The notes beneath the pieces were generated by a model, which worked only from the letters and a program-made list of their open reading frames with translations, was not told the origin of the DNA and made no database searches. A stretch of 64,000 nt of DNA from Thalassobius sp965218685 (GTDB lineage Bacteria; Pseudomonadota; Alphaproteobacteria; Rhodobacterales; Rhodobacteraceae), in contig NZ_OZ244657.1 in assembly GCF_965218685.1 (NCBI RefSeq), positions 2,356,001 to 2,420,000 of the forward strand, written 5' to 3'. Shown here one piece after another: positions 51,192 through 60,380 of the stretch (within the stretch, counting starts at the first letter, position 1; each line of letters starts with the position of its first letter). Both the position numbers and the translations under genes were made by a program.

Positions 51192-51971
51192 ATGACGCAG
51201 ACCGAACCGCAATTCGTTGTAAAACTTGCCGAATCCGAGGCCGAGCTGAAAGCCGCGCAGCGCTTGCGGTATGATGTTTTCGTGGCCGAGTTGGGTGCCG
51301 GCGGGGCGATGGTGGACCATGCCAATCGCCTTGAGGTCGACCAGTTCGATCCATTTTTCGATCACTTGATTCTTTTGGACGTGGCGCGTTCGGACGTGTT
51401 GGAGGAGCAGGTGATCGGGGTCTACCGACTGCTGCGCGACGATCAGGCCGCCAAGATCGGGCAGTTCTACTCCGAGGCTGAGTACGATCTGACGCCGCTG
51501 AAAAACAGTGGTCGCAAGTTGCTGGAACTGGGGCGCTCGTGCCTGCATGCGGACTATCGCGGTGGGGCAGCCATGTTTCACTTGTGGAACGCACTGGCGG
51601 CTTATGTGCTTGAAAACGGTATTGAAATTTTGTTCGGTGTGGCCAGTTTTCATGGCACGGATCCGCAAGAACTGGCGCAGCCCTTATCGATGCTGCATCA
51701 CAATCACCTTGCGCCCGAGGCTTTGCGCGCGACGGTGAAAACCGACAGCAGCACTTCGATGAATCTGTTGCCCAAAGAGCAGCTTGATCGCAAGGCCGCG
51801 ATGTTGGCGGTGCCTGCCTTGATCAAGGCTTACCTGCGTTTGGGTGGCGTGGTCGGGCAGGGCGCCTATATTGATCGTGACTTCAATACGATTGACGTCT
51901 GTCTGATCATGGACACCGAGAAACTGAACGCAAAACAGCGCAGTATTTACACCAAGGGGGTCGCGGGGTGA
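51192..51971 (+). CDS. olsB: Ornithine N-alpha-acyltransferase OlsB
   Basis: A 259-residue GNAT-fold acyltransferase. It makes lyso-ornithine lipid from L-ornithine and a 3-hydroxyacyl carrier protein. Typical segments are AAQRLRYDVFVAELGA, DHLILLDV, GRKLLELGRSCLHADYRGGA and LFGVASFHGTD, and HHNHLAPEALRA lies near the middle. The ATG at 51192 is preferred to an upstream TTG. Its stop overlaps the olsA start by GTGA, so the two enzymes of ornithine-lipid synthesis are made together. Confidence 0.93.
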   Translation: MTQTEPQFVVKLAESEAELKAAQRLRYDVFVAELGAGGAMVDHANRLEVDQFDPFFDHLILLDVARSDVLEEQVIGVYRLLRDDQAAKIGQFYSEAEYDLTPLKNSGRKLLELGRSCLHADYRGGAAMFHLWNALAAYVLENGIEILFGVASFHGTDPQELAQPLSMLHHNHLAPEALRATVKTDSSTSMNLLPKEQLDRKAAMLAVPALIKAYLRLGGVVGQGAYIDRDFNTIDVCLIMDTEKLNAKQRSIYTKGVAG

Positions 51972-52789
51972 GCCTTGAGTGGGATATGCCGCCCGAGCCA
52001 GCGCCGCAGCCGATCGGGTTTTTGGGCTGGGCATTAGCCTTGGCGCGGGGCATTCCTCTGGCCATCCTGGTCTTCGGGGGACTGCTGATCCTGTTGCTCG
52101 TGCGCCTGATCGAACGCCCGATTTTCGGTCTGCATCGTCCTGTGACCCCTCACATCACTCAGTTTGTCTGCCGTAACGCCTTTCGGATCATGGGCTTTCG
52201 GTTTGAAACGCAAGGCGATGTGATGCGCCAGCGCGGAGCGGTGGTGGCGAACCATTGCTCGTGGCTGGATATCTTCACCCTGAACGCGCGCAAACGGATT
52301 TACTTTGTGTCCAAGGCCGAGGTCGCCAATTGGCCCGGCATCGGCTGGCTGGCGCGCGCGACGGGGACAGTGTTCATTCGGCGCGACCGCAAAGAAGCGA
52401 AAGCGCAGCAAGAGGTGTTCGAAAGCCGCCTTCTGGCCGGGCATAAACTGTTGTTTTTCCCCGAGGGAACCTCGACTGACGGATTAGTGGTTTTGCCTTT
52501 TAAATCAACGCTTTTTCAGGCGTTCTTTACAGATCACCTGAGGCACGAGATGCACATTCAGCCCGCCACCGTGATCTATAGCCCACGCAAGGGTGAAGAC
52601 CCGCGGTTTTACGGCTGGTGGGGTGAGATGGATTTCGGCTCGCACCTGCTGAAAGTGTTGGCAAACCCGCGGCAGGGCCGCGTGAAAGTGGTCTATCATC
52701 CGCCAGTCCGCGTGGATGATTTCCCCAATCGCAAAAGCCTGGCGGCCTATGCCGAAAAGACCGTGCGCAGCGCCATGCCGGACGCTTAA
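51968..52789 (+). CDS. olsA: Lyso-ornithine lipid O-acyltransferase OlsA
   Basis: A 273-residue membrane-associated acyltransferase of the PlsC family. An N-terminal hydrophobic segment covers about 15-45. The catalytic HX4D is NHCSWLD near residue 95, and the glycerol-3-phosphate-type motif is FFPEGTSTDG. It adds the second fatty acid to lyso-ornithine lipid. It starts with GTG overlapping the olsB stop and ends convergently with mnmA. Confidence 0.93.
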   Translation: MSLEWDMPPEPAPQPIGFLGWALALARGIPLAILVFGGLLILLLVRLIERPIFGLHRPVTPHITQFVCRNAFRIMGFRFETQGDVMRQRGAVVANHCSWLDIFTLNARKRIYFVSKAEVANWPGIGWLARATGTVFIRRDRKEAKAQQEVFESRLLAGHKLLFFPEGTSTDGLVVLPFKSTLFQAFFTDHLRHEMHIQPATVIYSPRKGEDPRFYGWWGEMDFGSHLLKVLANPRQGRVKVVYHPPVRVDDFPNRKSLAAYAEKTVRSAMPDA

Positions 52790-53940
52790 CCTTTCCAGAT
52801 CCAGCCGCCGCCCAGAATGCGGGACCCCTCGGTTTCATAGAACACGCAGGCTTGGCCCGGTGACACGCCCTCTTCAGCGGTCAGCAGCTCGACCTCGGCC
52901 GTGGTATCGGACAGGGGCCGGATGATCGCCTCGCGCGGGGGGCGGGTGGAGCGGATTTTGACCGAAACGTGCCATTCATCGCGAGAGGTGAAGGGCTCAT
53001 CGCCCAGCCAGTTGATCTCGCGTACGGGGACGGTGCGGGTCGACAGCAGCTCTTTGGGGCCGACAACGACTTGCTTGTTCTCAACATCCAGTTTGACCAC
53101 GTACAAAGGCTCGGACAACCCGCCAATGCCCAGACCGCGGCGCTGACCGATGGTATAGTGGATCACGCCGTTATGCTCGCCCAGAACGCGCCCGTCCGCG
53201 TGGACAATCTGTCCGGGTTCGGCGGCACCGGGGCGCAGTTTTTCGATCACACTGGCATAGTTGCCGTTGGGCACAAAGCAGATGTCCTGGCTGTCGGGTT
53301 TATCAGCCACGGCCAGCCCGTATTTAGCCGCCAGTTCGCGCGTGGCGTCCTTCGAGGGCAGGTGGCCCAGCGGAAAGCGCAAATATTCCAGCTGTTCCGG
53401 CGTGGTCGAGAACAGGAAATAGCTTTGATCGCGATTGGCATCTGCGGCGCTGTGCAGCTCGGGGCCGTTTTTGCCCACCATCCGCTGAATATAGTGACCG
53501 GTGGCCATGCAGTCGGCCTCGAGGTCCTTGGCGGTTTCCAGCAGATCCTTGAATTTCACCCGCTCGTTGCAGCGGATGCAGGGCACCGGCGTGGCGCCGC
53601 CCAAGTAGCTGTCGGCAAACTCGTCGATCACCGCCTCTTGGAAGATATTTTCATAGTCCAGCACATAGTGAGGGAAGCCCATTTCCTCGGCCACGCGGCG
53701 GGCATCATGAATGTCGATCCCGGCGCAGCAGGCACCCTTCTTGGCCAAGGCCGCGCCATGATCATAGAGCTGCAGCGTAACGCCGACCACATCATAGCCT
53801 TCCTCGGCCAGCATCGCGGCCACGACCGAGCTGTCCACACCACCAGACATGGCCACAACCACCCGCGTTTCTGACGGCGGCTTGGCAAAGCCCAGCGAAT
53901 TCAGTTTTGTCATCTCGTCCAGCATGATGCGTGTTCCCAT
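52786..53940 (-). CDS. mnmA: tRNA-specific 2-thiouridylase MnmA
   Basis: A 384-residue ATP-pyrophosphatase enzyme for s2U34 in tRNA Lys, Glu and Gln. The PP-loop is VVVAMSGGVDSSVVAAML. The two catalytic cysteines are in VPCIRCNERVKF and DSQDICFVPNG. IGQRRGLGIGG and the C-terminal beta-barrel (PGQACVFYE) are also visible. An N-terminal extension of about 20 residues precedes the PP-loop, and later in-frame ATGs are possible starts. Confidence 0.95.
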   Translation of the reverse strand: MGTRIMLDEMTKLNSLGFAKPPSETRVVVAMSGGVDSSVVAAMLAEEGYDVVGVTLQLYDHGAALAKKGACCAGIDIHDARRVAEEMGFPHYVLDYENIFQEAVIDEFADSYLGGATPVPCIRCNERVKFKDLLETAKDLEADCMATGHYIQRMVGKNGPELHSAADANRDQSYFLFSTTPEQLEYLRFPLGHLPSKDATRELAAKYGLAVADKPDSQDICFVPNGNYASVIEKLRPGAAEPGQIVHADGRVLGEHNGVIHYTIGQRRGLGIGGLSEPLYVVKLDVENKQVVVGPKELLSTRTVPVREINWLGDEPFTSRDEWHVSVKIRSTRPPREAIIRPLSDTTAEVELLTAEEGVSPGQACVFYETEGSRILGGGWIWKG

Positions 53941-54047
53941 GAAAGTCTGCGAGAATATAGGAAAATCCTAACTACTCTCAAGCCCCGGTTTCACATCCTG
54001 TTAAGTGTGCCGTCCGATCCTTGCATCAAAGAGCGAGGATTACCGGA

Positions 54048-54326
54048 ATGTACCTGAAAAAAGCCGATGGTGTGCGCGCAGTCACGTTGCCCGATGGCCG
54101 GGTCATGACCCAGGCGGATTTGCCGCCTGACAGCACCCGCAGATGGGTCGCCAGCCGCAAAGCAGCAGTTGTACGCGGCGTTTTATATGGTTTGATCAGC
54201 AAAGAGGCAGCTCTGCGGCGTTATGGTCTGAGTGACGAGGAATTTATGGAGTGGTGTCAATTGATTGCCAGCCATGGCGAGGCTGCGCTTAAGGTCACAG
54301 CATTGCAGAAGTATAGACAACTTTAG
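54048..54326 (+). CDS. sciP: SciP-like CtrA inhibitor (DUF1153)
   Basis: A 92-residue DUF1153 helix-turn-helix protein starting MYLKKADGVRAVTLPDGRVM. It has RWVASRKAAVVRGVLYGLIS followed by ALRRYGLSDEEFMEWCQ. SciP binds CtrA-controlled promoters and blocks CtrA action in Caulobacter. Its place directly before ctrA supports the call. GAGG lies about 10 bp before the ATG; a longer in-frame start is less like the family. Confidence 0.92.
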   Translation: MYLKKADGVRAVTLPDGRVMTQADLPPDSTRRWVASRKAAVVRGVLYGLISKEAALRRYGLSDEEFMEWCQLIASHGEAALKVTALQKYRQL

Positions 54327-54364
54327 CGATAGTATGCTATTTGTTCTTCGGCGGTAACGGGTGA

Positions 54365-54389
54365 TTAACCTTTATTCGCGACGGTTAAC
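54365..54389 (+). promoter_or_regulatory. Candidate CtrA half-sites upstream of ctrA
   Basis: TTAACC and GGTTAAC face each other with 15 bases between them, about 35-60 bp before ctrA. TTAAC half-sites are typical of CtrA targets and ctrA is often autoregulated, but the spacing does not fit TTAA-N7-TTAA. The call is weak. Confidence 0.3.
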
Positions 54390-54422
54390 TCAAATGACAA
54401 GCGAATTGCGGAGAACCCATTC

Positions 54423-55139
54423 ATGCGTGTGCTGTTAGTTGAAGACGACCCGACGACCTCAAAGAGCATCGAAATGATGCTGACTCACGCCAATCTGAAC
54501 GTCTATTCCACCGATCTGGGCGAAGAAGGTATCGATCTGGCGAAACTTTATGATTACGATTTGATCCTTTTGGACCTGGGACTGCCAGACATGCATGGCC
54601 ACGAGGTGCTGCGCCAATTGCGCCTGGCACGGGTGGATACACCGATTCTGATCCTGTCTGGTTCGGACGACACGGACAACAAGATCAAGGGCTTTGGATT
54701 CGGCGCCGATGATTATCTGACCAAGCCGTTCCATCGCGAAGAATTGGTCGCGCGCATTCACGCCATCATCCGGCGCTCGAAAGGGCATTCGCAATCCGTC
54801 ATTCGCACCGGAAAAATCAACGTCAACCTGGACGCCAAAACCGTGGATGTCGGCGGCCAGACCGTGCATCTGACCGGTAAGGAATACCAGATGCTGGAGC
54901 TGCTGAGCCTGCGCAAGGGCACCACACTGACGAAAGAAATGTTCTTGAACCACCTCTATGGCGGAATGGATGAGCCAGAGCTGAAGATCATCGACGTTTT
55001 CATCTGTAAATTGCGTAAAAAGTTAAGTCAGGCGACCGAGGGGGAAAATTACATCGAAACGGTTTGGGGCCGTGGGTATGTGTTGCGTGATCCCAACCCC
55101 GCAAACATGACCGAGGATAAGCTGGCCATCGGTGCCTAA
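54423..55139 (+). CDS. ctrA: Cell-cycle response regulator CtrA
   Basis: A 238-residue OmpR-type regulator. The receiver has VLLVEDDPTTSKSIEMML, phospho-acceptor D51 in LILLDLGLPDMHGHEVL, and DDYLTKPFHREEL. The winged-helix domain has HLTGKEYQMLELLSLRKGT and VFICKLRKKLS, both diagnostic of CtrA. In Rhodobacterales CtrA mainly controls motility, gene-transfer-agent and signalling genes. It follows sciP, and the chpT-like gene lies close by. Confidence 0.97.
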   Translation: MRVLLVEDDPTTSKSIEMMLTHANLNVYSTDLGEEGIDLAKLYDYDLILLDLGLPDMHGHEVLRQLRLARVDTPILILSGSDDTDNKIKGFGFGADDYLTKPFHREELVARIHAIIRRSKGHSQSVIRTGKINVNLDAKTVDVGGQTVHLTGKEYQMLELLSLRKGTTLTKEMFLNHLYGGMDEPELKIIDVFICKLRKKLSQATEGENYIETVWGRGYVLRDPNPANMTEDKLAIGA

Positions 55140-55228
55140 GGAACAAATCACCACTCACGGACTGGCCCAAGACTGGACGTCGTTGCAAGGCGGCCCTATC
55201 ACTTTGCCAAAGACAAAGAGGTGGGACC

Positions 55229-57346
55229 GTGACCGACAAAATTGCCGTCGAAAATTTGACAGAGCAAGAGGCCCGCGACGAGCTCGCGCGCCTGGCCCGC
55301 GTAATCGCCGCGGCCAATACCGCCTATCACACCGATGATGCCCCTGAAATCTCGGATGCTGAATTCGATGCTTTGAAGGCGCGCAACAACCGGATCGAAT
55401 CCCTCTTTCCGCACCTGAAACGTCCAGATAGCCCATCCGATGTGGTTGGCGCCCCAACCGCCGAGGGCTTCGGCAAGGTTAAGCATGCCGTTCGGATGAT
55501 GTCCCTTGGCAATGCTTTTGACGACGTTGAAGTTTCGGAGTTCGATGGGTTCGTTTGTGGCTATCTTGGTCAGCCCGTTGGCAGTGTGAGCTACACCGCT
55601 GAGCCCAAGATTGATGGTCTTAGCCTGTCGTTGCGGTACGAACGTGGAAAACTGGTGCAGGCGGCAACCCGCGGTGATGGTGAAACAGGTGAGAATGTCA
55701 CCGAAAATGCCAAAACCATCTCGGATATTCCGCGGCAGCTGGCAGATGCCCCTGAGATTCTTGAGGTGCGCGGCGAGGTGTATATGAGCCATGCCGACTT
55801 TGATGCTTTGAACCAGCGACAGGCGGCGCAAAACGAAAAACAGTTTGCAAACCCTCGCAATGCTGCTGCGGGGTCTCTTCGCCAGTTGGATTCCGAGATT
55901 ACACGTGCGCGTCCGCTTCGGTTTTTTGCCTACAGTTGGGGTGAGCTGTCCACGGCGTTGGCTGAAACGCAATTCGAAGCTATTAAGCGACTGAAAAAGC
56001 TGGGGTTTCAGACGAACTCGCTTACAAAGCTATGTCAGTCTCAGGATGAAATGCTGGCGCATTACCGCATGATCGAACAGCAACGGGCGACCCTTGGATA
56101 TGATATCGACGGTGTTGTTTATAAGGTTAATGACCTGAAACTTCAGGGTCGGTTGGGGTTCCGCTCTACGACGCCGCGATGGGCGATTGCGCACAAATTT
56201 CCGGCCGAGCTGGCATGGACCCGCCTTGAAGGTATCGACATCCAGGTCGGGCGGACGGGGGCTCTGTCGCCGGTTGCGCGTTTGCAGCCGGTGACGGTCG
56301 GCGGCGTGGTGGTCAGCAATGCGACATTGCACAATGAAGACTACATTGCCGGCCGCGATTCGAAGGGCAACCAGATCCGCGATGGTAAGGATATCCGCGT
56401 TGGCGACTGGGTGCAGGTCTATCGGGCGGGCGATGTTATCCCCAAAATTGCCGATGTAGATCTGTCCAAACGCCCCGAAACCGCTGACCCGTTCATCTTT
56501 CCCGACAAGTGCCCGGAATGCGGCAGTGACGCGATCCGGGAAGAGGGTGATGCGGTCCGTCGCTGCGCCGGAGGCATTATTTGTCCCGCGCAAGCCGTTG
56601 AAAAGCTGAAGCATTTCGTAAGTCGCGGCGCGTTCGACATAGAGGGGTTGGGCGCAAAACAGGTCGAGCAGTTTTATAAGGATGGATGGATCTCGGGGCC
56701 TGCGGATATTTTTACCCTGCGGGAGCGATTTGGCAGCGGAATGCAGCAGCTGAAAAACCGCGAAGGTTGGGGTGAAAAAAGCGCGAACAACCTCTTTCAG
56801 GCTATTGATAGTAAAAGAACAATTAGTTTTTCGCGTCTTCTGTTTGCCCTTGGCATTCGGCACGTGGGCGAGGCTGCGAGCACCCTGATCGCGCGGCACT
56901 ACGGTCAGTGGGGATTGTTCGAACAGGCCATGCAGAACGCTGCAGGCCTGTCCGGCCCCGACTGGGAGGAATTGCTGAGCATCGATGGCATCGGCGAGGT
57001 CATGGCGCGCTCGTTGGTGACGGCGTTTTCGCAAGACAGCGAGCGGGCAGGCATCGATGCCCTGGTCGCGCATCTGGATATTGAAGAGGCAGAACAGCCG
57101 GACAGTGCCGGCAGCCCTGTCGCGGGACAGACCGTCGTATTCACCGGAACCTTGGAAAAAATGACCCGCGCCGAGGCCAAGGCCCGGGCCGAGGCGTTGG
57201 GCGCCAAGGTTTCTGGCTCGGTTAGCAAGAAAACCGATATACTGGTCGCAGGGCCCGGTGCGGGCTCGAAAGAGAAAAAGGCCAAGGAGCTGGGTATACG
57301 CATTTTGGACGAAAACGGATGGTTAACTCTGATCGGTGATGCATGA
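55229..57346 (+). CDS. ligA: NAD-dependent DNA ligase
   Basis: A 705-residue ligase. The adenylated lysine is in AEPKIDGLSLSL. RGDGETGENVTENAK, NPRNAAAGSLRQLD and DGVVYKVND follow. The zinc cysteines are CPECGS and CAGGIICP, then come helix-hairpin-helix repeats and a C-terminal BRCT domain (QTVVFTGTLEKMTRAEAK). It seals nicks in replication and repair. It starts with GTG after GAGGTGG. The stop overlaps the recG start by an ATGA. Confidence 0.97.
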   Translation: MTDKIAVENLTEQEARDELARLARVIAAANTAYHTDDAPEISDAEFDALKARNNRIESLFPHLKRPDSPSDVVGAPTAEGFGKVKHAVRMMSLGNAFDDVEVSEFDGFVCGYLGQPVGSVSYTAEPKIDGLSLSLRYERGKLVQAATRGDGETGENVTENAKTISDIPRQLADAPEILEVRGEVYMSHADFDALNQRQAAQNEKQFANPRNAAAGSLRQLDSEITRARPLRFFAYSWGELSTALAETQFEAIKRLKKLGFQTNSLTKLCQSQDEMLAHYRMIEQQRATLGYDIDGVVYKVNDLKLQGRLGFRSTTPRWAIAHKFPAELAWTRLEGIDIQVGRTGALSPVARLQPVTVGGVVVSNATLHNEDYIAGRDSKGNQIRDGKDIRVGDWVQVYRAGDVIPKIADVDLSKRPETADPFIFPDKCPECGSDAIREEGDAVRRCAGGIICPAQAVEKLKHFVSRGAFDIEGLGAKQVEQFYKDGWISGPADIFTLRERFGSGMQQLKNREGWGEKSANNLFQAIDSKRTISFSRLLFALGIRHVGEAASTLIARHYGQWGLFEQAMQNAAGLSGPDWEELLSIDGIGEVMARSLVTAFSQDSERAGIDALVAHLDIEEAEQPDSAGSPVAGQTVVFTGTLEKMTRAEAKARAEALGAKVSGSVSKKTDILVAGPGAGSKEKKAKELGIRILDENGWLTLIGDA

Positions 57347-59433
57347 GCAGCCGGCCAGAGATCTTGTTCCCGCTTTTTGCCGGGCTTGAAACACTTGCCG
57401 GTGTTGGTCCCAAGACGGCGCAAAACTTGGGAAACTTGGCGATCGAACGGCCACGGGATCTGCTGTTTACATTGCCTTTCAGCGGCGTGGACCGAACGCT
57501 GCGCCGCTCGGTTCGTGGGGCGACTTTGCCGGATGTGCTGACGGTTGAGGTGACGGTCGGCGCCCACGCGCCCCCACGGTCGCGCGGCGGGGCCTATCGC
57601 GTGAATGTCGAGGACGCCGAGACTGCCTTTCAGCTGGTTTTTTTCCATGCGCGTGCGGACTATCTGCAGAAAATTCTGCCGGTTGGGGCACAGCGTGTGG
57701 TGTCCGGTAAGGTCGAGATGTTCGATGGCATGGCGCAGATGGTGCATCCCGAACACGTGGTGCCTGTCGAGGATGCTGGCGACATCCCCGCTTTCGAGCC
57801 GACCTATCCGCTGACCGCCGGGGTTACGCAAAAGCAGATGGGCAAGGCCGTCGCGGGGGCGCTGACCCGCGTGCCCGATCTGCCCGAATGGATTGATCCG
57901 CAGCAAAAAGCACAGGAAAACTGGCCCGATTGGGCCGATGCGGTGCGACGCGCTCATAACCCGCAGGATTTTGCGGATTTGGCGCAGACGGCGCCTACAC
58001 GCCTGCGGCTGGCCTATGACGAATTCATGGCGCATCAGTTGACCTTGGCGCTTGCGCGGTCGAACTTGCGGCGATCAAAAGGGCGGCAGACCAAGGCGCC
58101 CGGCGCTTTGAAGGCACGGGTTTTAACCGCCTTGCCTTATCGTCCGACCAAGGCGCAGCTGCGTGCCATCGATGAGATCGAGGCCGACATGGCCGCACCT
58201 GTGCGGATGAACCGCTTGCTGCAGGGTGATGTGGGGGCGGGTAAAACCTTGGTGGCTTTCATGGCGTTGCTGGTCGCGGTCGAGGCTGGTGGACAGGGCG
58301 TGATGATGGCTCCGACCGAGATTTTGGCGCGTCAACACCTGGAAGGGCTGCAACCTCTGGCCGATCAGGCTGGCATCACGCTGGAATTGTTGACCGGTCG
58401 GGACAAAGGCGCAGCCCGTCGTGCCAAGCTTGAGGCGCTGGAACGCGGTGAGATTCAGATTTTGGTCGGCACCCATGCTGTGTTCCAAAAAGACGTGAGT
58501 TTCAATGACTTGCGCCTGGCAGTGGTAGATGAACAGCACCGCTTTGGTGTGCGCCAACGGCTCGAGCTGGGCAAGAAAGGCGCCAAGGCCGATGTGTTGG
58601 TGATGACAGCTACGCCAATCCCGCGTTCCTTGGCGCTGGCGCAATATGGCGACATGGATGTTTCGGTGCTGGACGAAAAACCTCCGGGGCGAAAGCCGAT
58701 CAAGACGGCTATGGTCTCGACCGGGCGCATGGAGGAGGTGGTCGATCACCTGCGCCGCGCCATCGCCGAGGGGCGGCAGGCCTATTGGGTGTGTCCGCTG
58801 GTCGAAGAAAGCGAGGTTGTGAACCTGACCGCCGCCGAAGAACGCTTTAAACATCTGCGCGCGGTTCTGGGCGAGGGGCATGTTGGATTGGTGCATGGGC
58901 AGATGCCCCCGGCTGACAAGGACGCCGCGATGGCCGATTTCGTTGCTGGCCGCACCCAGGTTTTGGTCGCCACGACGGTGATCGAGGTTGGTGTGAACGT
59001 GCCCAACGCCTCGATCATGGTTATCGAGCGGGCCGAGATTTTCGGCCTTGCGCAATTGCACCAGCTGCGTGGACGCGTGGGCCGGGGCAGCGCGGAATCA
59101 ACCTGCCTTCTGATGTATGACGCCCCGTTGTCCGAAGGCGGTCAGCGGCGTTTGACCACGCTTCGGGACACCGAGGATGGGTTCAAAATTTCCGAAGTAG
59201 ATCTTGAAATGCGCGGGGCCGGCGATCTGATCGGCACGGCGCAATCGGGGCTTCCACGGTTCCGCGTGGCCGATATGGAGACGCAGACCGCGTTGATGCA
59301 GACCGCGCAATCAGATGCCCGCGCATTGCTGGCACAGGATCCCGAACTCAAGACCGAGCGTGGTCAGGCCGCGCGCGTTCTTTTGTGGTTGATGGGGCAG
59401 GACGAGGCAATTCGTTTGATCTCAGTCGGTTAG
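57343..59433 (+). CDS. recG: ATP-dependent DNA helicase RecG
   Basis: A 696-residue superfamily 2 helicase. An N-terminal wedge/OB region begins ETLAGVGPKTAQNLGNL. Walker A is LLQGDVGAGKTLVAFMALL, then MMAPTEILARQHL, the DEQH box in VVDEQHRFGVRQR, TATPIPRSLAL, and the C-terminal QLRGRVGRGSAESTCLL. RecG remodels stalled forks and Holliday junctions. It is translationally coupled to ligA. Confidence 0.97.
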   Translation: MSSRPEILFPLFAGLETLAGVGPKTAQNLGNLAIERPRDLLFTLPFSGVDRTLRRSVRGATLPDVLTVEVTVGAHAPPRSRGGAYRVNVEDAETAFQLVFFHARADYLQKILPVGAQRVVSGKVEMFDGMAQMVHPEHVVPVEDAGDIPAFEPTYPLTAGVTQKQMGKAVAGALTRVPDLPEWIDPQQKAQENWPDWADAVRRAHNPQDFADLAQTAPTRLRLAYDEFMAHQLTLALARSNLRRSKGRQTKAPGALKARVLTALPYRPTKAQLRAIDEIEADMAAPVRMNRLLQGDVGAGKTLVAFMALLVAVEAGGQGVMMAPTEILARQHLEGLQPLADQAGITLELLTGRDKGAARRAKLEALERGEIQILVGTHAVFQKDVSFNDLRLAVVDEQHRFGVRQRLELGKKGAKADVLVMTATPIPRSLALAQYGDMDVSVLDEKPPGRKPIKTAMVSTGRMEEVVDHLRRAIAEGRQAYWVCPLVEESEVVNLTAAEERFKHLRAVLGEGHVGLVHGQMPPADKDAAMADFVAGRTQVLVATTVIEVGVNVPNASIMVIERAEIFGLAQLHQLRGRVGRGSAESTCLLMYDAPLSEGGQRRLTTLRDTEDGFKISEVDLEMRGAGDLIGTAQSGLPRFRVADMETQTALMQTAQSDARALLAQDPELKTERGQAARVLLWLMGQDEAIRLISVG

Positions 59434-59472
59434 CGGTAGTCGTTTCGCTGGACTAACACTTTGTTCACAAAT

Positions 59473-59487
59473 GTTCTCAAAAAGTTC
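59473..59487 (+). promoter_or_regulatory. Perfect LexA box (GTTC-N7-GTTC)
   Basis: GTTCTCAAAAAGTTC fits the Rhodobacter-type LexA box exactly. It lies 63-77 bp before the 40-residue membrane protein. A further GTTC at 59463 and a GAAC-N7-CAAC near-match at 59511-59525 flank it. This makes the small gene a strong candidate for the SOS regulon. Confidence 0.8.
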
Positions 59488-59549
59488 TTGATCGAGTCGG
59501 GGAAATATGAGAACAAAAGAGCAACAAAGGTTAACAAGGAGTTGCCGCC

Positions 59550-59672
59550 ATGTTTCGTCAGATCGCTGATATCATCACTCGCGCCGAAGATACTCTGCTG
59601 TCGGATACCTTAGGCATGGCTGCGCTGGTCGTGATGACCGTGGTCGCGCTGCACCTTCCTAGCCTTGTCTGA
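59550..59672 (+). CDS. 40-residue single-helix membrane protein, probably SOS-induced
   Basis: A very short gene with a good start: AAGGAG lies 8 bp before the ATG. The product begins with an amphipathic MFRQIADIITRAEDTLL and ends in one hydrophobic helix, GMAALVVMTVVALHLPSLV. A perfect LexA box stands upstream and an intrinsic terminator downstream, so it appears to be its own transcription unit. The layout recalls SidA of Caulobacter, a 29-residue LexA-controlled inner-membrane division inhibitor, but no sequence similarity is claimed. The function is unknown. Confidence 0.72.
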   Translation: MFRQIADIITRAEDTLLSDTLGMAALVVMTVVALHLPSLV

Positions 59673-59814
59673 GTTTCTGCCTGCGTACCGCCCAATGTCC
59701 GGCCCCGGCGCTGCCTGTCCCAAACAAGGCGCCTGACTTTTCTGCCTGTTCTTAAGTCGAACGAGAATGCCTCTCTCGTTATTCCGGATATCCCCAGCGG
59801 GAACGCAAAAACTG

Positions 59815-59851
59815 ACCGCCGCCTTCGTTCCCGAAGTGCGGCGGTTTTTTT
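59815..59851 (+). terminator. Intrinsic terminator after the 40-residue gene
   Basis: ACCGCCGC and GCGGCGGT form the outer stem, with an inner CTTCG/CGAAG stem, followed by seven T. Another small hairpin (AACGAGA/TCTCGTT, about 59759-59779) precedes it. It ends rightward transcription just before the convergent scaffold gene. Confidence 0.88.
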
Positions 59852-59861
59852 GTCAGCAAAT

Positions 59862-60314
59862 TTAGGCGCAGGCGGTTTCGGCGGCTTTGTCCATCGCTTC
59901 GAGAGTGGCCTCGAGCGCAAGCATGATCGAGGCATGGCGATTCTTATAATCCCGAGCAGGGCGCAGCACCTCAAGCCCGTCAAAGGGTGCGTCCGGCGTG
60001 GGGCCGTCAGACTTCAGCAGCGCCTTCAACTGGTCACGGGCCGTTTCAATCTGATCACGGGTGCAGCCGGGCGCAGCGGCTCCGACCACCGATGCAGCTG
60101 CCTGACCCAGTGCGCAAGCCTTTACGTCCTGTCCGTACTCGGCGATCCGGCCATCTTTGACGGTGATATCCACGGTCACGGTCGAGCCGCACAAGGGCGA
60201 GCGCTTCTTGATCGTCGCATCCGGGTGTGCCAGCCGTTCATCATTGGGCATGTCCGCAGCAAGCGCCAGGATGCGTTCAGAGTACAGCTTGATCAGGTCG
60301 GTGTCGCCGCTCAT
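59862..60314 (-). CDS. Iron-sulfur cluster assembly scaffold protein (IscU/NifU-N family)
   Basis: A 150-residue protein of the NifU N-terminal fold. Cluster ligand positions are KRSPLCGSTVTVD and VKACALGQAAASV; a third Cys at the usual site is not obvious, and the only other Cys is near the C-terminus. It reads as the divergent scaffold-like form common in Rhodobacterales, where it sits next to hisI. The start MSGDTDLIKLYSERI is chosen on family length; an in-frame extension would run antisense through hisI. Confidence 0.85.
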   Translation of the reverse strand: MSGDTDLIKLYSERILALAADMPNDERLAHPDATIKKRSPLCGSTVTVDITVKDGRIAEYGQDVKACALGQAAASVVGAAAPGCTRDQIETARDQLKALLKSDGPTPDAPFDGLEVLRPARDYKNRHASIMLALEATLEAMDKAAETACA

Positions 60315-60380
60315 GGCTTTTCCTTTGTTCGTTTGTCCCATAGATAGGGGGCAATTCCGAAATTCAAAAGGTTTTTTGAT

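Noticed and set aside
59511..59525. Second LexA-like site, GAAC-N7-CAAC
   Set aside because: One mismatch and opposite half-site orientation; the perfect box at 59473 is enough, so it is mentioned but not called.
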